Made by a program: the position numbers and the translations under genes. Below, in pieces: positions 17,467-26,038 of a DNA stretch of 64,000 bases (its first letter is position 1; each line of letters starts with the position of its first letter). Source of the DNA: Mangrovimonas futianensis (GTDB lineage: Bacteria > Bacteroidota > Bacteroidia > Flavobacteriales > Flavobacteriaceae); assembly GCF_021245805.1 (NCBI RefSeq), contig NZ_JAJJNF010000005.1:124001-188000 (forward strand), in the 5' to 3' direction. The notes under the pieces were generated by a model that was not told the origin of the DNA, did not search any database, and saw only the letters and a list, made by a program, of their open reading frames with translations.

Positions 17467-17474
17467 TAATTTTG
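17467..17474 (+). promoter_or_regulatory. -7 box (TAATTTTG) upstream of the MCE gene
   Basis: TAATTTTG matches TAnnTTTG and lies 22 bases before the TTG start at 17497, suggesting the MCE gene can be transcribed separately from the amidase gene. No -33 TTG is seen at the usual distance. Confidence 0.4.
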
Positions 17475-17496
17475 TTTCTAACCTAAAACGCATAAG

Positions 17497-18447
17497 TTGA
17501 AATTATCTAGAGAAGTAAAAACAGCTTTATTAGTTATACTTGGAATTGTTCTTCTAATTTTCAGTTATAACTATTTAAAAGGAGAAGATTTGTTGGAGTC
17601 CAACAATACATATTATACAGAGTTTGATTATAATGCTCTTACTACATCCTCACCCGTTACAATTAAAGGGAATAATATTGGTAAAGTTCATGAAATAAAA
17701 TATGAGATAGAATCGGGAAAAACCAGAGTTTCTTTCACTGTGGACAGTCGTTTGGAATTTTCAAAGAACAGTCGAATAAGAATGTATGAAATGGGTCTGA
17801 TGGGGGGCAACGGGATTGCTATAATTCCTGCAGAAGATGGAGCGGCTGTAGCCAAGGATGGTGATTTTCTAAACTCTGAAGTAGAACAAGGTTTGGTTCA
17901 AAGTTTAAGTAAGAACTTTTCTGGTTTGAGTACAGGCTTGGATATCACCTTAAGAAGAGCCGATTCCTTACTGTTGAATGTCAATAGAATTATACAAGAT
18001 GAAGGCGAGGAGGGACTGAAGCATGCTGTTATGGAGTTGAATTTAACGTTGGCATCTTTTAGGTCTACCTCTAACAATGTTAGATCCTTAATCGCTCAAA
18101 ATGAGGATAGTTTGAGTATGGCCATTGCTAATTTCAATAAAATAACAACAGATTTAGCGGTTTTCACTGAAGATCTTAAAGGAGTTCAATTATCTAAAAC
18201 GGTTAATGATTTAGAAGGAACCCTAGACAATGTGAATTCAATAATGGCTGGTTTAAATAATGGTGAAGGATCTTTAGGTAAATTACTTACCGATGACAAG
18301 CTTTACCATAATCTAGAGGTTGCTTCTTTGCAGTTAAGAGAACTGTTGCAAGATTTCAAACTGAACCCAAAGCGCTATGTTAACGTGTCTGTTTTTGGAG
18401 GTAAAAACAAAGATGAATACGTTAAACCAGAAGATGAAAGACAGTGA
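17497..18447 (+). CDS. MCE domain (MlaD-like) phospholipid transport protein
   Basis: This 316-residue protein has an N-terminal membrane anchor (about residues 8-25) and an MCE domain (about residues 35-115, with the TSSPVTIKGNNIGKV pattern). A long helical region and a short tail follow. MlaD-type proteins bind lipid and feed an ABC transporter that moves phospholipid between membranes. No MlaE/MlaF genes lie next to it, so the transporter must be encoded elsewhere. The start codon is TTG; no ATG fits the anchor. Confidence 0.88.
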   Translation: MKLSREVKTALLVILGIVLLIFSYNYLKGEDLLESNNTYYTEFDYNALTTSSPVTIKGNNIGKVHEIKYEIESGKTRVSFTVDSRLEFSKNSRIRMYEMGLMGGNGIAIIPAEDGAAVAKDGDFLNSEVEQGLVQSLSKNFSGLSTGLDITLRRADSLLLNVNRIIQDEGEEGLKHAVMELNLTLASFRSTSNNVRSLIAQNEDSLSMAIANFNKITTDLAVFTEDLKGVQLSKTVNDLEGTLDNVNSIMAGLNNGEGSLGKLLTDDKLYHNLEVASLQLRELLQDFKLNPKRYVNVSVFGGKNKDEYVKPEDERQ

Positions 18448-18462
18448 TTTAAAAATCAATAA

Positions 18463-19770
18463 ATGAACTACTTACCAAATATTTTATTTGCCTTATCTTT
18501 AATTTTGGGCATTGGCTATTTTGCTAAAAATGTCAAAAAACTTTTAAGGAATATTCGCCTAGGCCATGATGTAGATGTAAGCGATCAAAAGTCACAAAGG
18601 TGGCGTAATATGATGAGAATTGCTTTGGGGCAGTCCAAAATGGTCAACCGTCCTATAGCTGGATTTCTTCATATTATTGTTTATGCAGGCTTCATCATTA
18701 TAAATATTGAAGTACTTGAAATTATAATCGATGGTCTTTTTGGAACGCATCGTATCATGTCTGGGTTAGGGAGTTTCTATGGCTTCTTGATTGGGTCTTT
18801 TGAAGTATTGGCTTTATTGGTTTTTGTTTCGGTAATTATTTTTTGGATTCGAAGAAATGTAATTAAACTTCAGCGTTTTTGGAAGCCAGAAATGAAGGGT
18901 TGGCCAAAAAACGACGGAAATTTTATCCTTTATTTTGAAATGGTATTGATGACTTTGTTTCTAGTCATGAATGCTACAGATGTTCACTTTCAGGAGATGA
19001 ATTCAGGAAATGTAATAAGTCAAATGATTGCTCCGTGGTTTGAAGGTTTATCAGTTGGAACCTTGCATACGATCGAGCGTGCAGCTTGGTGGTTACATAT
19101 TTTGGGAATTTTGGTTTTTCTTAATTACCTATATTTTTCAAAGCACTTACATATTCTGTTGGCCTTTCCAAACACCTATTATGGTCGTGTTACGCCAAAA
19201 GGACAATTCAATAATTTGGAAGCCGTTACTAATGAGGTGAAAATGATGATGGATCCCAATGTAGACCCATTTGCAGCACCTGCAGAAGGAGCCGATGCAA
19301 CTGTTCCTGCAAAATTTGGAGCTAGTGATGTCATGGATTTGAATTGGGTTCAGTTATTAAATGCCTATACATGTACCGAGTGTGGAAGATGTACCAGTGA
19401 ATGTCCGGCTAACCAAACAGGTAAAAAACTATCTCCTAGAAAAATCATGATGGATACCAGAGACCGTTTGGAGGAAGTTGGTAAAAACATCGATGTCAAT
19501 AAAGGAGAATTTAAAGACGATGGTAAACAGCTGCTTGGTGACTATATAACGAATGAAGAACTTTGGGCTTGTACTACCTGTAATGCTTGTGTGGAAGCTT
19601 GTCCAGTAAGTATCGATCCGTTGTCCATTATTATGGAAATGAGACGTTATTTAGTTATGGAACAAAGTGCTGCACCCATGGAACTGAATAACATGATGAC
19701 CAATATTGAAAATAATGGCGCGCCTTGGCCTTACAACCAAATGGACCGTCTTAATTGGGTAAATGAATAG
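18463..19770 (+). CDS. Membrane Fe-S oxidoreductase with two 4Fe-4S motifs
   Basis: The N-terminal half has about five hydrophobic segments. The C-terminal half carries two ferredoxin-type motifs, CTECGRCTSECP (near residue 306) and CTTCNACVEACP (near 370). The pattern resembles the membrane/Fe-S subunit of heterodisulfide-reductase-like or glycerol-3-phosphate-dehydrogenase-like complexes. It is paired with the CCG-domain gene 27 bases downstream, so the two likely form one quinone-linked electron-transfer unit. The donor substrate is not evident. Confidence 0.82.
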   Translation: MNYLPNILFALSLILGIGYFAKNVKKLLRNIRLGHDVDVSDQKSQRWRNMMRIALGQSKMVNRPIAGFLHIIVYAGFIIINIEVLEIIIDGLFGTHRIMSGLGSFYGFLIGSFEVLALLVFVSVIIFWIRRNVIKLQRFWKPEMKGWPKNDGNFILYFEMVLMTLFLVMNATDVHFQEMNSGNVISQMIAPWFEGLSVGTLHTIERAAWWLHILGILVFLNYLYFSKHLHILLAFPNTYYGRVTPKGQFNNLEAVTNEVKMMMDPNVDPFAAPAEGADATVPAKFGASDVMDLNWVQLLNAYTCTECGRCTSECPANQTGKKLSPRKIMMDTRDRLEEVGKNIDVNKGEFKDDGKQLLGDYITNEELWACTTCNACVEACPVSIDPLSIIMEMRRYLVMEQSAAPMELNNMMTNIENNGAPWPYNQMDRLNWVNE

Positions 19771-19797
19771 CTTGAATTTAAAAAGATTTTAAACGAC

Positions 19798-20589
19798 ATG
19801 AGCCAATTGATAGTAAAAACCATGGCTGATTTTATGGCCGAAGGAAAGCAACCCGAAATATTGTTTTGGGTGGGTTCAGCTGGAAGTTATGATGATAGGG
19901 CCAAAAAAATCACTAGAGCTTTCGTTAAGATTTTAAACAAAGCTCAAGTTGATTTTGCGGTATTAGGAACTGAAGAGAGTTGTACAGGCGATGTAGCCAA
20001 ACGAGCAGGGAATGAATTTTTGTTTCAAATGCAGGCTATGATGAATATAGAGGTTTTAAATGGCTATGAAGTAAAACGAATTGTAACCGCTTGTCCACAT
20101 TCATATAATACACTTAAAAATGAATATCCTTCATTAGGAGGAAACTATCACGTGCAGCACCATACTGAATACATTGAGGAATTATTACAAAATGGTCGTC
20201 TGAAACTAGAGAGCAGTTCCAAATTAAATGGAAAACGAGTAACCTTTCATGATCCTTGTTATTTAGGTCGCGCCAATGAAGTTTTTGAAGTTCCTAGAAA
20301 TCTACTGAAGACTTTGGGGGTAGACCTTAAGGAGATGAAGCGAAATAGGAGAACAGCCTTATGCTGTGGTGCTGGTGGAGCTCAAATGTTTAAAGAACCC
20401 GAGAAAGGTGATAAGGATATTAATGTTTTAAGAACAGAAGACGCCCTTGAAACCCAGCCTGAAATTATAGCAACGGGTTGTCCTTACTGTAATACGATGA
20501 TGACAGATGGTGTTAAGTCGAAGGAGAAGGAGGATAGCATACAAGTATTGGATGTCGCTGAATTAATTGCAAATTCCCAAGATTTATAA
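19798..20589 (+). CDS. CCG-domain heterodisulfide-reductase-like Fe-S protein
   Basis: This 263-residue soluble protein has two cysteine-rich CCG-type sets: ESCTGD near residue 61 with ACPHSYN near 99, and DPCYLGR near 151 with ALCCGAGG near 187 and TGCPYCN near 223. These bind the unusual 4Fe-4S cluster of HdrB/LutA-type proteins. With the membrane Fe-S protein upstream it forms a two-subunit module. A six-bp hairpin overlaps its stop codon (20587-20602), but no T-tract follows. Confidence 0.82.
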   Translation: MSQLIVKTMADFMAEGKQPEILFWVGSAGSYDDRAKKITRAFVKILNKAQVDFAVLGTEESCTGDVAKRAGNEFLFQMQAMMNIEVLNGYEVKRIVTACPHSYNTLKNEYPSLGGNYHVQHHTEYIEELLQNGRLKLESSSKLNGKRVTFHDPCYLGRANEVFEVPRNLLKTLGVDLKEMKRNRRTALCCGAGGAQMFKEPEKGDKDINVLRTEDALETQPEIIATGCPYCNTMMTDGVKSKEKEDSIQVLDVAELIANSQDL

Positions 20590-20720
20590 CCTTTTTAGGT
20601 TAAAATATCTTTCGCACAATCTCAAGATTACTTAATTGTTTTAGGACTTCTTAAATTTATTTGAATTTGTTTTCAATTCATAGTTAGTTTTTTATTCAGC
20701 CCAAAAAAGATAAAATAGAC

Positions 20721-21944
20721 ATGACTAAAGAGATATTCCTTTTAAATATTTCAGGACAAGATAAACCAGGGTTAACATCGGCGTTAACAGAAGTTTTGGC
20801 CGATTACGGAGCGAAAGTTCTCGATATTGGTCAAGCTAATATTCATGATACCCTATCTTTAGGAATCTTGTTCGAAATAAAGTCAAAAGCCAAGTCTGCG
20901 GCTGTTCTTAAAGATTTGCTTTTCAAAGCCTATGAATTAGGAATCACAGCAAAGTTTACGCCAATTACTTCTGAGAACTATGAAAAATGGGTAAGCTTTC
21001 AAGGAAAGGACCGCTATATCGTTACGCTTTTAGGTGAAAAATTAAGCGCGGAACAAATAACCAAGGTTACTAAAGTTATTTCAGAGAAAAATTTAAATAT
21101 TGATGCCATTAAAAGACTAACAGGGCGGATTTCTTTAAATAAGGAAGAAGAATATCCACGCGCTTGTATCGAACTCTCCATTAGAGGGTGCATCAATGAT
21201 AAATCGGAATTTACTGAAAAATTCATGCAAATATCACAGGATTTGGATGTAGATATTGCTTTTCAGGAAGATAACATCTACCGGAGAAACAGAAGATTGG
21301 TATGTTTTGATATGGACTCTACGTTAATTCAAACAGAAGTTATTGATGAGTTAGCTGAATTGGCAGGGGTGGGAGAACAAGTGAAGGCTATTACCGAATC
21401 AGCAATGCAGGGAGAGATTGATTTCAAGGAGAGTTTTACGCAACGTATGAAATTATTGGAAGGTTTGAGCGAGGAAGTGCTTCAAGATGTTGCTAAAAAC
21501 CTGCCTATAACAAAAGGTGCTAGAAGATTGATTGACACGTTAAAAAGCTATGGCTTTAAAACAGCTATCTTATCTGGAGGCTTTACTTATTTTGGTCATT
21601 ATTTGCAAAAGGAATTGGGCATGGATTATGTCTATGCTAACCAACTGGAAATAAAAGACGGGAAATTGACAGGAGGGTATGTTGGTGAAATTGTGGATGG
21701 CTTAAAAAAGGCAGAATACCTCAAAGAGATTGCTGATAAAGAAGGGATTAATATCAGTCAGACTATTGCGGTTGGTGATGGAGCCAATGATTTGCCAATG
21801 CTCAATCTAGCTGGTTTGGGAATTGCTTTTCATGCTAAACCCACTGTTAAAAACAATGCTCAAAATTCCATTTCAAGTATCGGATTGGACGGCGTACTTT
21901 ATCTATTGGGTTATCATGATAGACATATCGACTTGTTGGAATAG
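20721..21944 (+). CDS. serB: Phosphoserine phosphatase SerB with N-terminal ACT domains
   Basis: The last step of serine synthesis. The C-terminal HAD phosphatase shows motif I DMDSTLI with the nucleophile Asp197 and Asp199, motif II in ILSGGF, the conserved Lys, and motif IV GDGANDLPML. The first ~190 residues look like two ACT domains (one begins ISGQDKPGL), which suggests feedback control by an amino acid. At 407 residues it fits the long SerB class. It is preceded by a 131-bp gap with no exact TAnnTTTG box; TGAATTTG near 20663 is a near match. Confidence 0.93.
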   Translation: MTKEIFLLNISGQDKPGLTSALTEVLADYGAKVLDIGQANIHDTLSLGILFEIKSKAKSAAVLKDLLFKAYELGITAKFTPITSENYEKWVSFQGKDRYIVTLLGEKLSAEQITKVTKVISEKNLNIDAIKRLTGRISLNKEEEYPRACIELSIRGCINDKSEFTEKFMQISQDLDVDIAFQEDNIYRRNRRLVCFDMDSTLIQTEVIDELAELAGVGEQVKAITESAMQGEIDFKESFTQRMKLLEGLSEEVLQDVAKNLPITKGARRLIDTLKSYGFKTAILSGGFTYFGHYLQKELGMDYVYANQLEIKDGKLTGGYVGEIVDGLKKAEYLKEIADKEGINISQTIAVGDGANDLPMLNLAGLGIAFHAKPTVKNNAQNSISSIGLDGVLYLLGYHDRHIDLLE

Positions 21945-21976
21945 GAAGCTCAATGATCTGTACCTAGCATACCATA

Positions 21977-22726
21977 ATGAAGCATATTATTTTATTTTTT
22001 ATAGTTATCTTTTTCGTTGGCCAACTTCATGCCCAGATAAAAACAGATAGCATTCCTGAGAATCCAGAGACAAACATTAAACTAAAATCCTTTATCATTC
22101 CGGTCACATTAATGACGGTTGGAATTATTGGTTTGGAGAGTCATACTTTATTGGATATTAATGACCAGCTTAAGGACGAAGTTCATGAACACATTGATAA
22201 AAAATTGACTATTGATGATTTTACACAGTATACACCTGTAGCTCTTGTTTATGGCCTTGATGCTTTTGGAGTGAAAGCCAAACATAATTTCAAGGAACGA
22301 ACGAAACGGATTTTGACGGCTCACGCCATTATGACCACAACCGTAATGATTTTAAAATCTTCGTCTACAGTTCTTAGACCAGATGGATCTTCTTATAATT
22401 CTTTTCCTTCAGGCCATACGGCAACAGCTTTTATGAGTGCAGAATTTTTGTGGCAGGAGTATAAGGATAAATCAGTTTGGTATGGTGTGTTAGGATATTC
22501 ATTGGCTGTGACCACTGGAGCATTTAGAGTATATAATGACAGGCACTGGTTTAATGATGTAGTCATGGGAGCGGGAATAGGAATGGCTAGTACCAAAATA
22601 GCCTATTGGTTGGTGCCTTGGATAGAAAATAAAATATTTAAAAAGGAAAATCACGACCAAAATGCAGTTATTTTACCTTATTTTGGAGGTGATCGACTGG
22701 GGCTTACGGCTGTTTTAAAATTTTAG
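21977..22726 (+). CDS. PAP2-superfamily phosphatase, exported
   Basis: The 249-residue protein has a signal peptide ending near LHAQ. The three acid-phosphatase motifs are visible: KSSSTVLRP (near residue 117), PSGH (near 135) and RVYNDRHWFNDV (near 185). Family members dephosphorylate phosphatidate, undecaprenyl pyrophosphate or lipid A. The signal peptide suggests periplasmic action. It follows serB after 32 bases and probably shares its message. Confidence 0.87.
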   Translation: MKHIILFFIVIFFVGQLHAQIKTDSIPENPETNIKLKSFIIPVTLMTVGIIGLESHTLLDINDQLKDEVHEHIDKKLTIDDFTQYTPVALVYGLDAFGVKAKHNFKERTKRILTAHAIMTTTVMILKSSSTVLRPDGSSYNSFPSGHTATAFMSAEFLWQEYKDKSVWYGVLGYSLAVTTGAFRVYNDRHWFNDVVMGAGIGMASTKIAYWLVPWIENKIFKKENHDQNAVILPYFGGDRLGLTAVLKF

Positions 22727-22728
22727 TA

Positions 22729-22923
22729 ATGAAGAGAAAGGTAATTACGGCCATATTTGCCGGCTTGATTTTTGGAGTATTCATGATTTGTGAAACCTTG
22801 TATATAAGAAAAGAGGAGATTTCCTTTGGTAGCTTGTTGTTCCAAGTTGCCTTCTTTATTGGTGGGCTTATTTTAGTTGATTCAATTCAATCAAAAAAAC
22901 GAAGGAGTAAGAGCAATGAGTAA
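22729..22923 (+). CDS. Small two-helix membrane protein A
   Basis: A 64-residue protein with two membrane segments (about 6-24 and 34-51) and a basic C-terminal tail. It starts three bases after the PAP2 stop and overlaps the next small gene by eight bases. Its topology and residue pattern (GLIFGVFM ... FFIGGLILV) resemble the following gene, so the two look like tandem paralogues. I do not recognise the family. Confidence 0.7.
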   Translation: MKRKVITAIFAGLIFGVFMICETLYIRKEEISFGSLLFQVAFFIGGLILVDSIQSKKRRSKSNE

Positions 22924-23116
22924 TAGAAAGTTAAAACCAAGAAAAGAATTAATCAAGATATATGTAATCAATGGAGGGATTTTTGCCTTATTGATGGCTG
23001 GATTTGATTGGTTTGTAGATCATGATTTTAACGTGTGGAAATTTGTATTCCATTTTCTTTTCTTTGGCGGATTTATGACCTTTGCAAATAGATTTAATTA
23101 CTACGAAAATAAATAA
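22916..23116 (+). CDS. Small two-helix membrane protein B
   Basis: A 66-residue protein with two hydrophobic segments (GGIFALLMAG and FHFLFFGGFM) in the same layout as the preceding small protein. An open frame extends upstream to 22877, but the ATG at 22916 has a GGAG about ten bases before it and overlaps the previous stop, so I choose it. Function unknown. Confidence 0.7.
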   Translation: MSNRKLKPRKELIKIYVINGGIFALLMAGFDWFVDHDFNVWKFVFHFLFFGGFMTFANRFNYYENK

Positions 23117-23118
23117 CT

Positions 23119-23604
23119 ATGTTAGTTGATTTTGATACACTGCCAGATGAATCCCGAGTTTGGATCTATCAGGCAAACAGATCTTTTTCGGATGAGGAAT
23201 TGTCTGATATTGAAGAAAAATTAAAAGTCTTTTTAGAGGCTTGGACGGCTCATGGTAGTGACCTAAAAGCAGGATATACAATAAAATACAAGCGTTTTAT
23301 CATTATAGCTTTGGATCAGGAGTTGCAATCAGCTACTGGGTGTTCCATTGACGCTTCCGTACATTTTATTCAGCAATTGGAGCAGGCTTACCAGGTAGAT
23401 TTGATGGACAAAATGAATGTGTCCTATAAGCAAGGAGAATTCGTCGCTTATAAGCCTTTAATCGAATTTAGAAAAATGGCCAAGGATAAAGCTGTTTCAA
23501 AAAATACCATTGTATTTAATAATTTGGTGAATAACATTACTGAATTTAAAGAAAACTGGGAAGTGCCAGCTAGTGAAAGCTGGCATTCTAGATTTGTAAA
23601 ATAG
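23119..23604 (+). CDS. Conserved protein of unknown function, 161 aa
   Basis: Close homologues in flavobacteria are sometimes labelled ABC transporter ATPase, but there is no Walker A or ABC signature here, so the name should not be used. The protein is soluble and has a mixed charge pattern, with WTAHGSDLKAGY near residue 42 and TGCSIDASVHFIQQLE near 72. It starts two bases after the small membrane protein. The last codons contain a 7-bp hairpin at 23564-23585 without a T-tract. It is convergent with the XRE regulator gene. Confidence 0.78.
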   Translation: MLVDFDTLPDESRVWIYQANRSFSDEELSDIEEKLKVFLEAWTAHGSDLKAGYTIKYKRFIIIALDQELQSATGCSIDASVHFIQQLEQAYQVDLMDKMNVSYKQGEFVAYKPLIEFRKMAKDKAVSKNTIVFNNLVNNITEFKENWEVPASESWHSRFVK

Positions 23605-23608
23605 GAAA

Positions 23609-24016
23609 TTAGGATGGATCGAAATTTTTGAAAGTACCGTCTTTATAAAAAATAACAATTCGTTCTATTTTATTACCATCTTTTTTGAATTCCTCTGAAA
23701 CAACTTCGTTCGATGTTTTTTCAGGGGATTTTTTATTTTCTTTCACATCGAAATCTTCGTTTGAAAAAAGAGTGTTCTTTTCTTGACCTTCATCTGGAAA
23801 TTGCCCCTTTCCATTCAATAGCCAATACAATTCTACTTCAGGGTAGGATGAGAGAATTTTTAAAACAAAATCCAAACTAGGTTTATTTCTCCCAGAAAGT
23901 ATATGTGAGATACTGGAACGTTGTACACCAATTTTTTCTGCAAAGGAGGAGGCAGATTCTTGGTAGTATTCTATGATTTTTTGAAGTCGGATGGCGAATT
24001 CGGAGCTGTTTACCAT
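23609..24016 (-). CDS. XRE-family helix-turn-helix regulator
   Basis: A 135-residue protein with an N-terminal XRE helix-turn-helix (about residues 7-62; ASSFAEKIGVQRSSISHILSGRNKPS is the helix region) and an acidic, low-complexity C-terminal half ending in a FYKDGTFKNFDP element. It is a likely DNA-binding repressor or activator. It is divergent from the M14 peptidase gene across 301 bases. A canonical promoter overlaps inverted repeats near its own start, which suggests autoregulation. Confidence 0.88.
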   Translation of the reverse strand: MVNSSEFAIRLQKIIEYYQESASSFAEKIGVQRSSISHILSGRNKPSLDFVLKILSSYPEVELYWLLNGKGQFPDEGQEKNTLFSNEDFDVKENKKSPEKTSNEVVSEEFKKDGNKIERIVIFYKDGTFKNFDPS

Positions 24017-24021
24017 TGTAA

Positions 24022-24057
24022 ATTACATTTTCAAAAACTACATGTTACAAATGTAAT
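24022..24057. promoter_or_regulatory. 9-bp inverted repeat over the XRE promoter, candidate operator
   Basis: ATTACATTT (24022-24030) and AAATGTAAT (24049-24057) are exact reverse complements, 18 bases apart. They flank the expected transcription start (~24041), and the second arm contains the -7 box. Binding here would block the XRE gene's own promoter. The TGTAA/TTACA core recurs at 24269-24302 in front of the M14 gene. Confidence 0.45.
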
Positions 24058-24078
24058 ATTTAAATAGGGATTTCTCAA
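24048..24078 (-). promoter_or_regulatory. Canonical promoter of the XRE gene
   Basis: On the minus strand, TTG (complement of 24076-24078), 20 bases, then TACATTTG (complement of 24048-24055): a full match to TTG-N17-23-TAnnTTTG. Start near 24041, about 25 nt before the ATG. Confidence 0.65.
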
Positions 24079-24268
24079 ATATTTGTTTAAATATGTATAA
24101 AATATATTGAATTTATGCTTTACTAAAGTCTATTTATAATACTGAAAAACAACGTTTTAATACAATTTTAGATTTAGTGCTTAATTTATGCGTTTATAAC
24201 ATCAGGAAGACTCTCTAAATGACCTTGGTAATGTTTATTGATGTATACAAACTATTATAAAACCTCTG

Positions 24269-24302
24269 TTTACAGTTGTAAAAAAGTAAATGTTTACATT
24301 TG
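24269..24302 (+). promoter_or_regulatory. Promoter and dyads of the M14 peptidase gene
   Basis: A -7 box TACATTTG at 24295-24302 has a TTG at 24276-24278 with a slightly short 16-base spacer. Two dyads overlap it: TTTACA-GT-TGTAAA (24269-24282) and GTAAA-TG-TTTAC (24286-24297). They share the TGTAA core with the XRE promoter repeats, so the same regulator may bind both. The remaining AT-rich sequence of the 24017-24317 gap (about 24080-24268) shows no gene or hairpin that I can support. Confidence 0.5.
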
Positions 24303-24317
24303 TATTTTTAAAATAAT

Positions 24318-25448
24318 ATGGCAGCTAAACATCAGGAAACTTTTAACCTTGTCAAAGAGAAAACATTGTTTGGAAGGTACATTTGCAACGATCATGTACT
24401 ACCTCTTTTAGACAACTTGAAGAGCGTTTTTAGAGTAACTGAAATTGGACGATCTGTTTTAAATAAGCCTATTTATGCTATTGAGTTAGGTAATGGACCC
24501 AAAAGGATTTTGATGTGGTCACAGATGCATGGGAACGAAAGTACAACCACAAAAGCTGTATTTGATATACTGAATCTTCTTTCACTATCCAATAAAGATT
24601 CTGATGCTATTCTTAATAGTTGTTCCATTGCTATTATTCCTATTTTAAATCCAGATGGAGCTGAACAATATACAAGGGTTAATGCCAATGAAATAGATTT
24701 GAATCGAGACGCTGTCAATCTTAGTCAACCTGAAAGTATTATATTGAGGGATTATTATAATAAATATCAACCGCACTTCTGTTTTAATCTGCATGGGCAG
24801 CGCACTATCTTTGGTGTGGGAGATACAGGAAAATCAGCTACGGTTTCTTTTTTATCTCCAGCTGCAGACCCAGAAAGAACCGTGAATACTACAAGAAAGG
24901 TAGCTATGGAGCTTATCTCGGCTATGAATGACGAACTTCAAAGAGTTATTCCAGGGCAGGTAGGGATTTATGATGATAGTTTCAATATTAATTGTGTTGG
25001 GGATACGTTTCAGAATCTAGGGACTCCTACGGTTTTGTTTGAGGCAGGTCATTATGATGATGATTATAATCGGGAGGAAACGAGGTATTTTATATTTCTT
25101 TCACTATTACGCGCTTTATCTTATATATCAGAAAATGAAGTACAAGGAGATAGGAGTGAAGGGTATTTTAGTATTCCAAATAATGAAAAGAATTTCTTTG
25201 ACATCATTATAAGAAATGTAATGGAAGGTCCTGAATTTGATATAGGAATTCAGTATCAGGAAAAATTGGACCAAAACACTATTAAATTTATACCAAAAGT
25301 TGAAAAAATTTCCAATTTGTCAAAATTCTTCGCTCATAAGGTCTTCAATGCCAATAAACACAAGGTATTAAGTGCTAAAGGAACACTTATTTCAGAGGGT
25401 ATCGAAATCGATTTCGTTGAGATAAATTCTAAGAAATTCTCATTATAA
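24318..25448 (+). CDS. M14 zinc carboxypeptidase, cytoplasmic
   Basis: This 376-residue peptidase carries HxxE at His71-Glu74, Arg120, Asn129-Arg130 in DLNRDA, His159 in NLHGQR, and the catalytic Glu242 in LFEAGHY, so the M14 site is complete. There is no signal peptide, unusual for M14 enzymes, which suggests action on cytoplasmic peptides, perhaps peptidoglycan-derived or other imported ones. The ~110-residue C-terminal extension is a small beta-rich part of unknown role. Its promoter region carries XRE-type dyads. Confidence 0.88.
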   Translation: MAAKHQETFNLVKEKTLFGRYICNDHVLPLLDNLKSVFRVTEIGRSVLNKPIYAIELGNGPKRILMWSQMHGNESTTTKAVFDILNLLSLSNKDSDAILNSCSIAIIPILNPDGAEQYTRVNANEIDLNRDAVNLSQPESIILRDYYNKYQPHFCFNLHGQRTIFGVGDTGKSATVSFLSPAADPERTVNTTRKVAMELISAMNDELQRVIPGQVGIYDDSFNINCVGDTFQNLGTPTVLFEAGHYDDDYNREETRYFIFLSLLRALSYISENEVQGDRSEGYFSIPNNEKNFFDIIIRNVMEGPEFDIGIQYQEKLDQNTIKFIPKVEKISNLSKFFAHKVFNANKHKVLSAKGTLISEGIEIDFVEINSKKFSL

Positions 25449-25495
25449 CTGATAAAATCTTAATAAAAGATGCATATTATTTAATAATAATGTAT

Positions 25496-25503
25496 TAATT
25501 TTG
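25496..25503 (+). promoter_or_regulatory. -7 box (TAATTTTG) for the Lrp-type gene
   Basis: TAATTTTG matches TAnnTTTG and covers a TTG at 25501 that would otherwise open the reading frame. The transcript should start near 25508-25510, so translation must begin at the ATG at 25531. Confidence 0.5.
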
Positions 25504-25530
25504 ATTTTTATTAAAAATAACGAAAACGCT

Positions 25531-26013
25531 ATGGCTAAATTTAAACTAGACGAAATCGATCACCAAATTTTGGATATGTTGATTGATAATACTAGGGTTC
25601 CCTTTACTGATATTGCAAAAAAATTGGTTATCTCTGCAGGTACGGTACATGTACGTGTGAAAAAAATGGAAGAAGCTGGAATAATCCAAGGTTCTTCATT
25701 AACATTAGATTACAAAAAGTTAGGGTATTCGTTTATTGCCTATGTGGGAATTTTTCTTCAAAACACTTCACAAACTAAATTTGTTTTGGAGCGTATTAAC
25801 GAAATACCTTTTGTTACCGTGGCGCACATTACAACTGGCAAATTCAATGTATTCTGCAAAGTAAGAGCTAAAAATACAGATCACGCCAAAGATGTAATAT
25901 TTATGCTGGACGACATAGAAGGGGTTTACAGAACAGAAACTATGATATCATTGGAAGAAAGTATCAACGACAAGAAGCGTTTGATGCATTCTATTTTTAA
26001 TGATATGTTATAA
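25531..26013 (+). CDS. Lrp/AsnC family transcriptional regulator
   Basis: A 160-residue protein: an N-terminal winged helix-turn-helix (about residues 5-60, DEIDHQILDMLIDNTR onward) followed by a RAM/ACT effector domain (about 68-145). It senses amino acids or a similar small molecule. The frame is open from a TTG at 25501, but that codon lies in the -7 box; the ATG at 25531 matches the family start. A strong terminator follows at 26039. Confidence 0.92.
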   Translation: MAKFKLDEIDHQILDMLIDNTRVPFTDIAKKLVISAGTVHVRVKKMEEAGIIQGSSLTLDYKKLGYSFIAYVGIFLQNTSQTKFVLERINEIPFVTVAHITTGKFNVFCKVRAKNTDHAKDVIFMLDDIEGVYRTETMISLEESINDKKRLMHSIFNDML

Positions 26014-26038
26014 TATTATTGTTAAACTTATTATTCGC

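Noticed and set aside
20587..20602. 6-bp hairpin at the end of the CCG-domain gene
   Set aside because: Short stem with no following T-tract; too weak to call a terminator.
23564..23585. 7-bp hairpin TGCCAGC/GCTGGCA at a convergent gene end
   Set aside because: It lies in coding sequence and is not followed by a T-tract on either strand, so it is not a convincing intrinsic terminator.
23119..23604. ABC transporter ATPase annotation of the 161-aa gene
   Set aside because: No Walker A, signature or Walker B motif is present.
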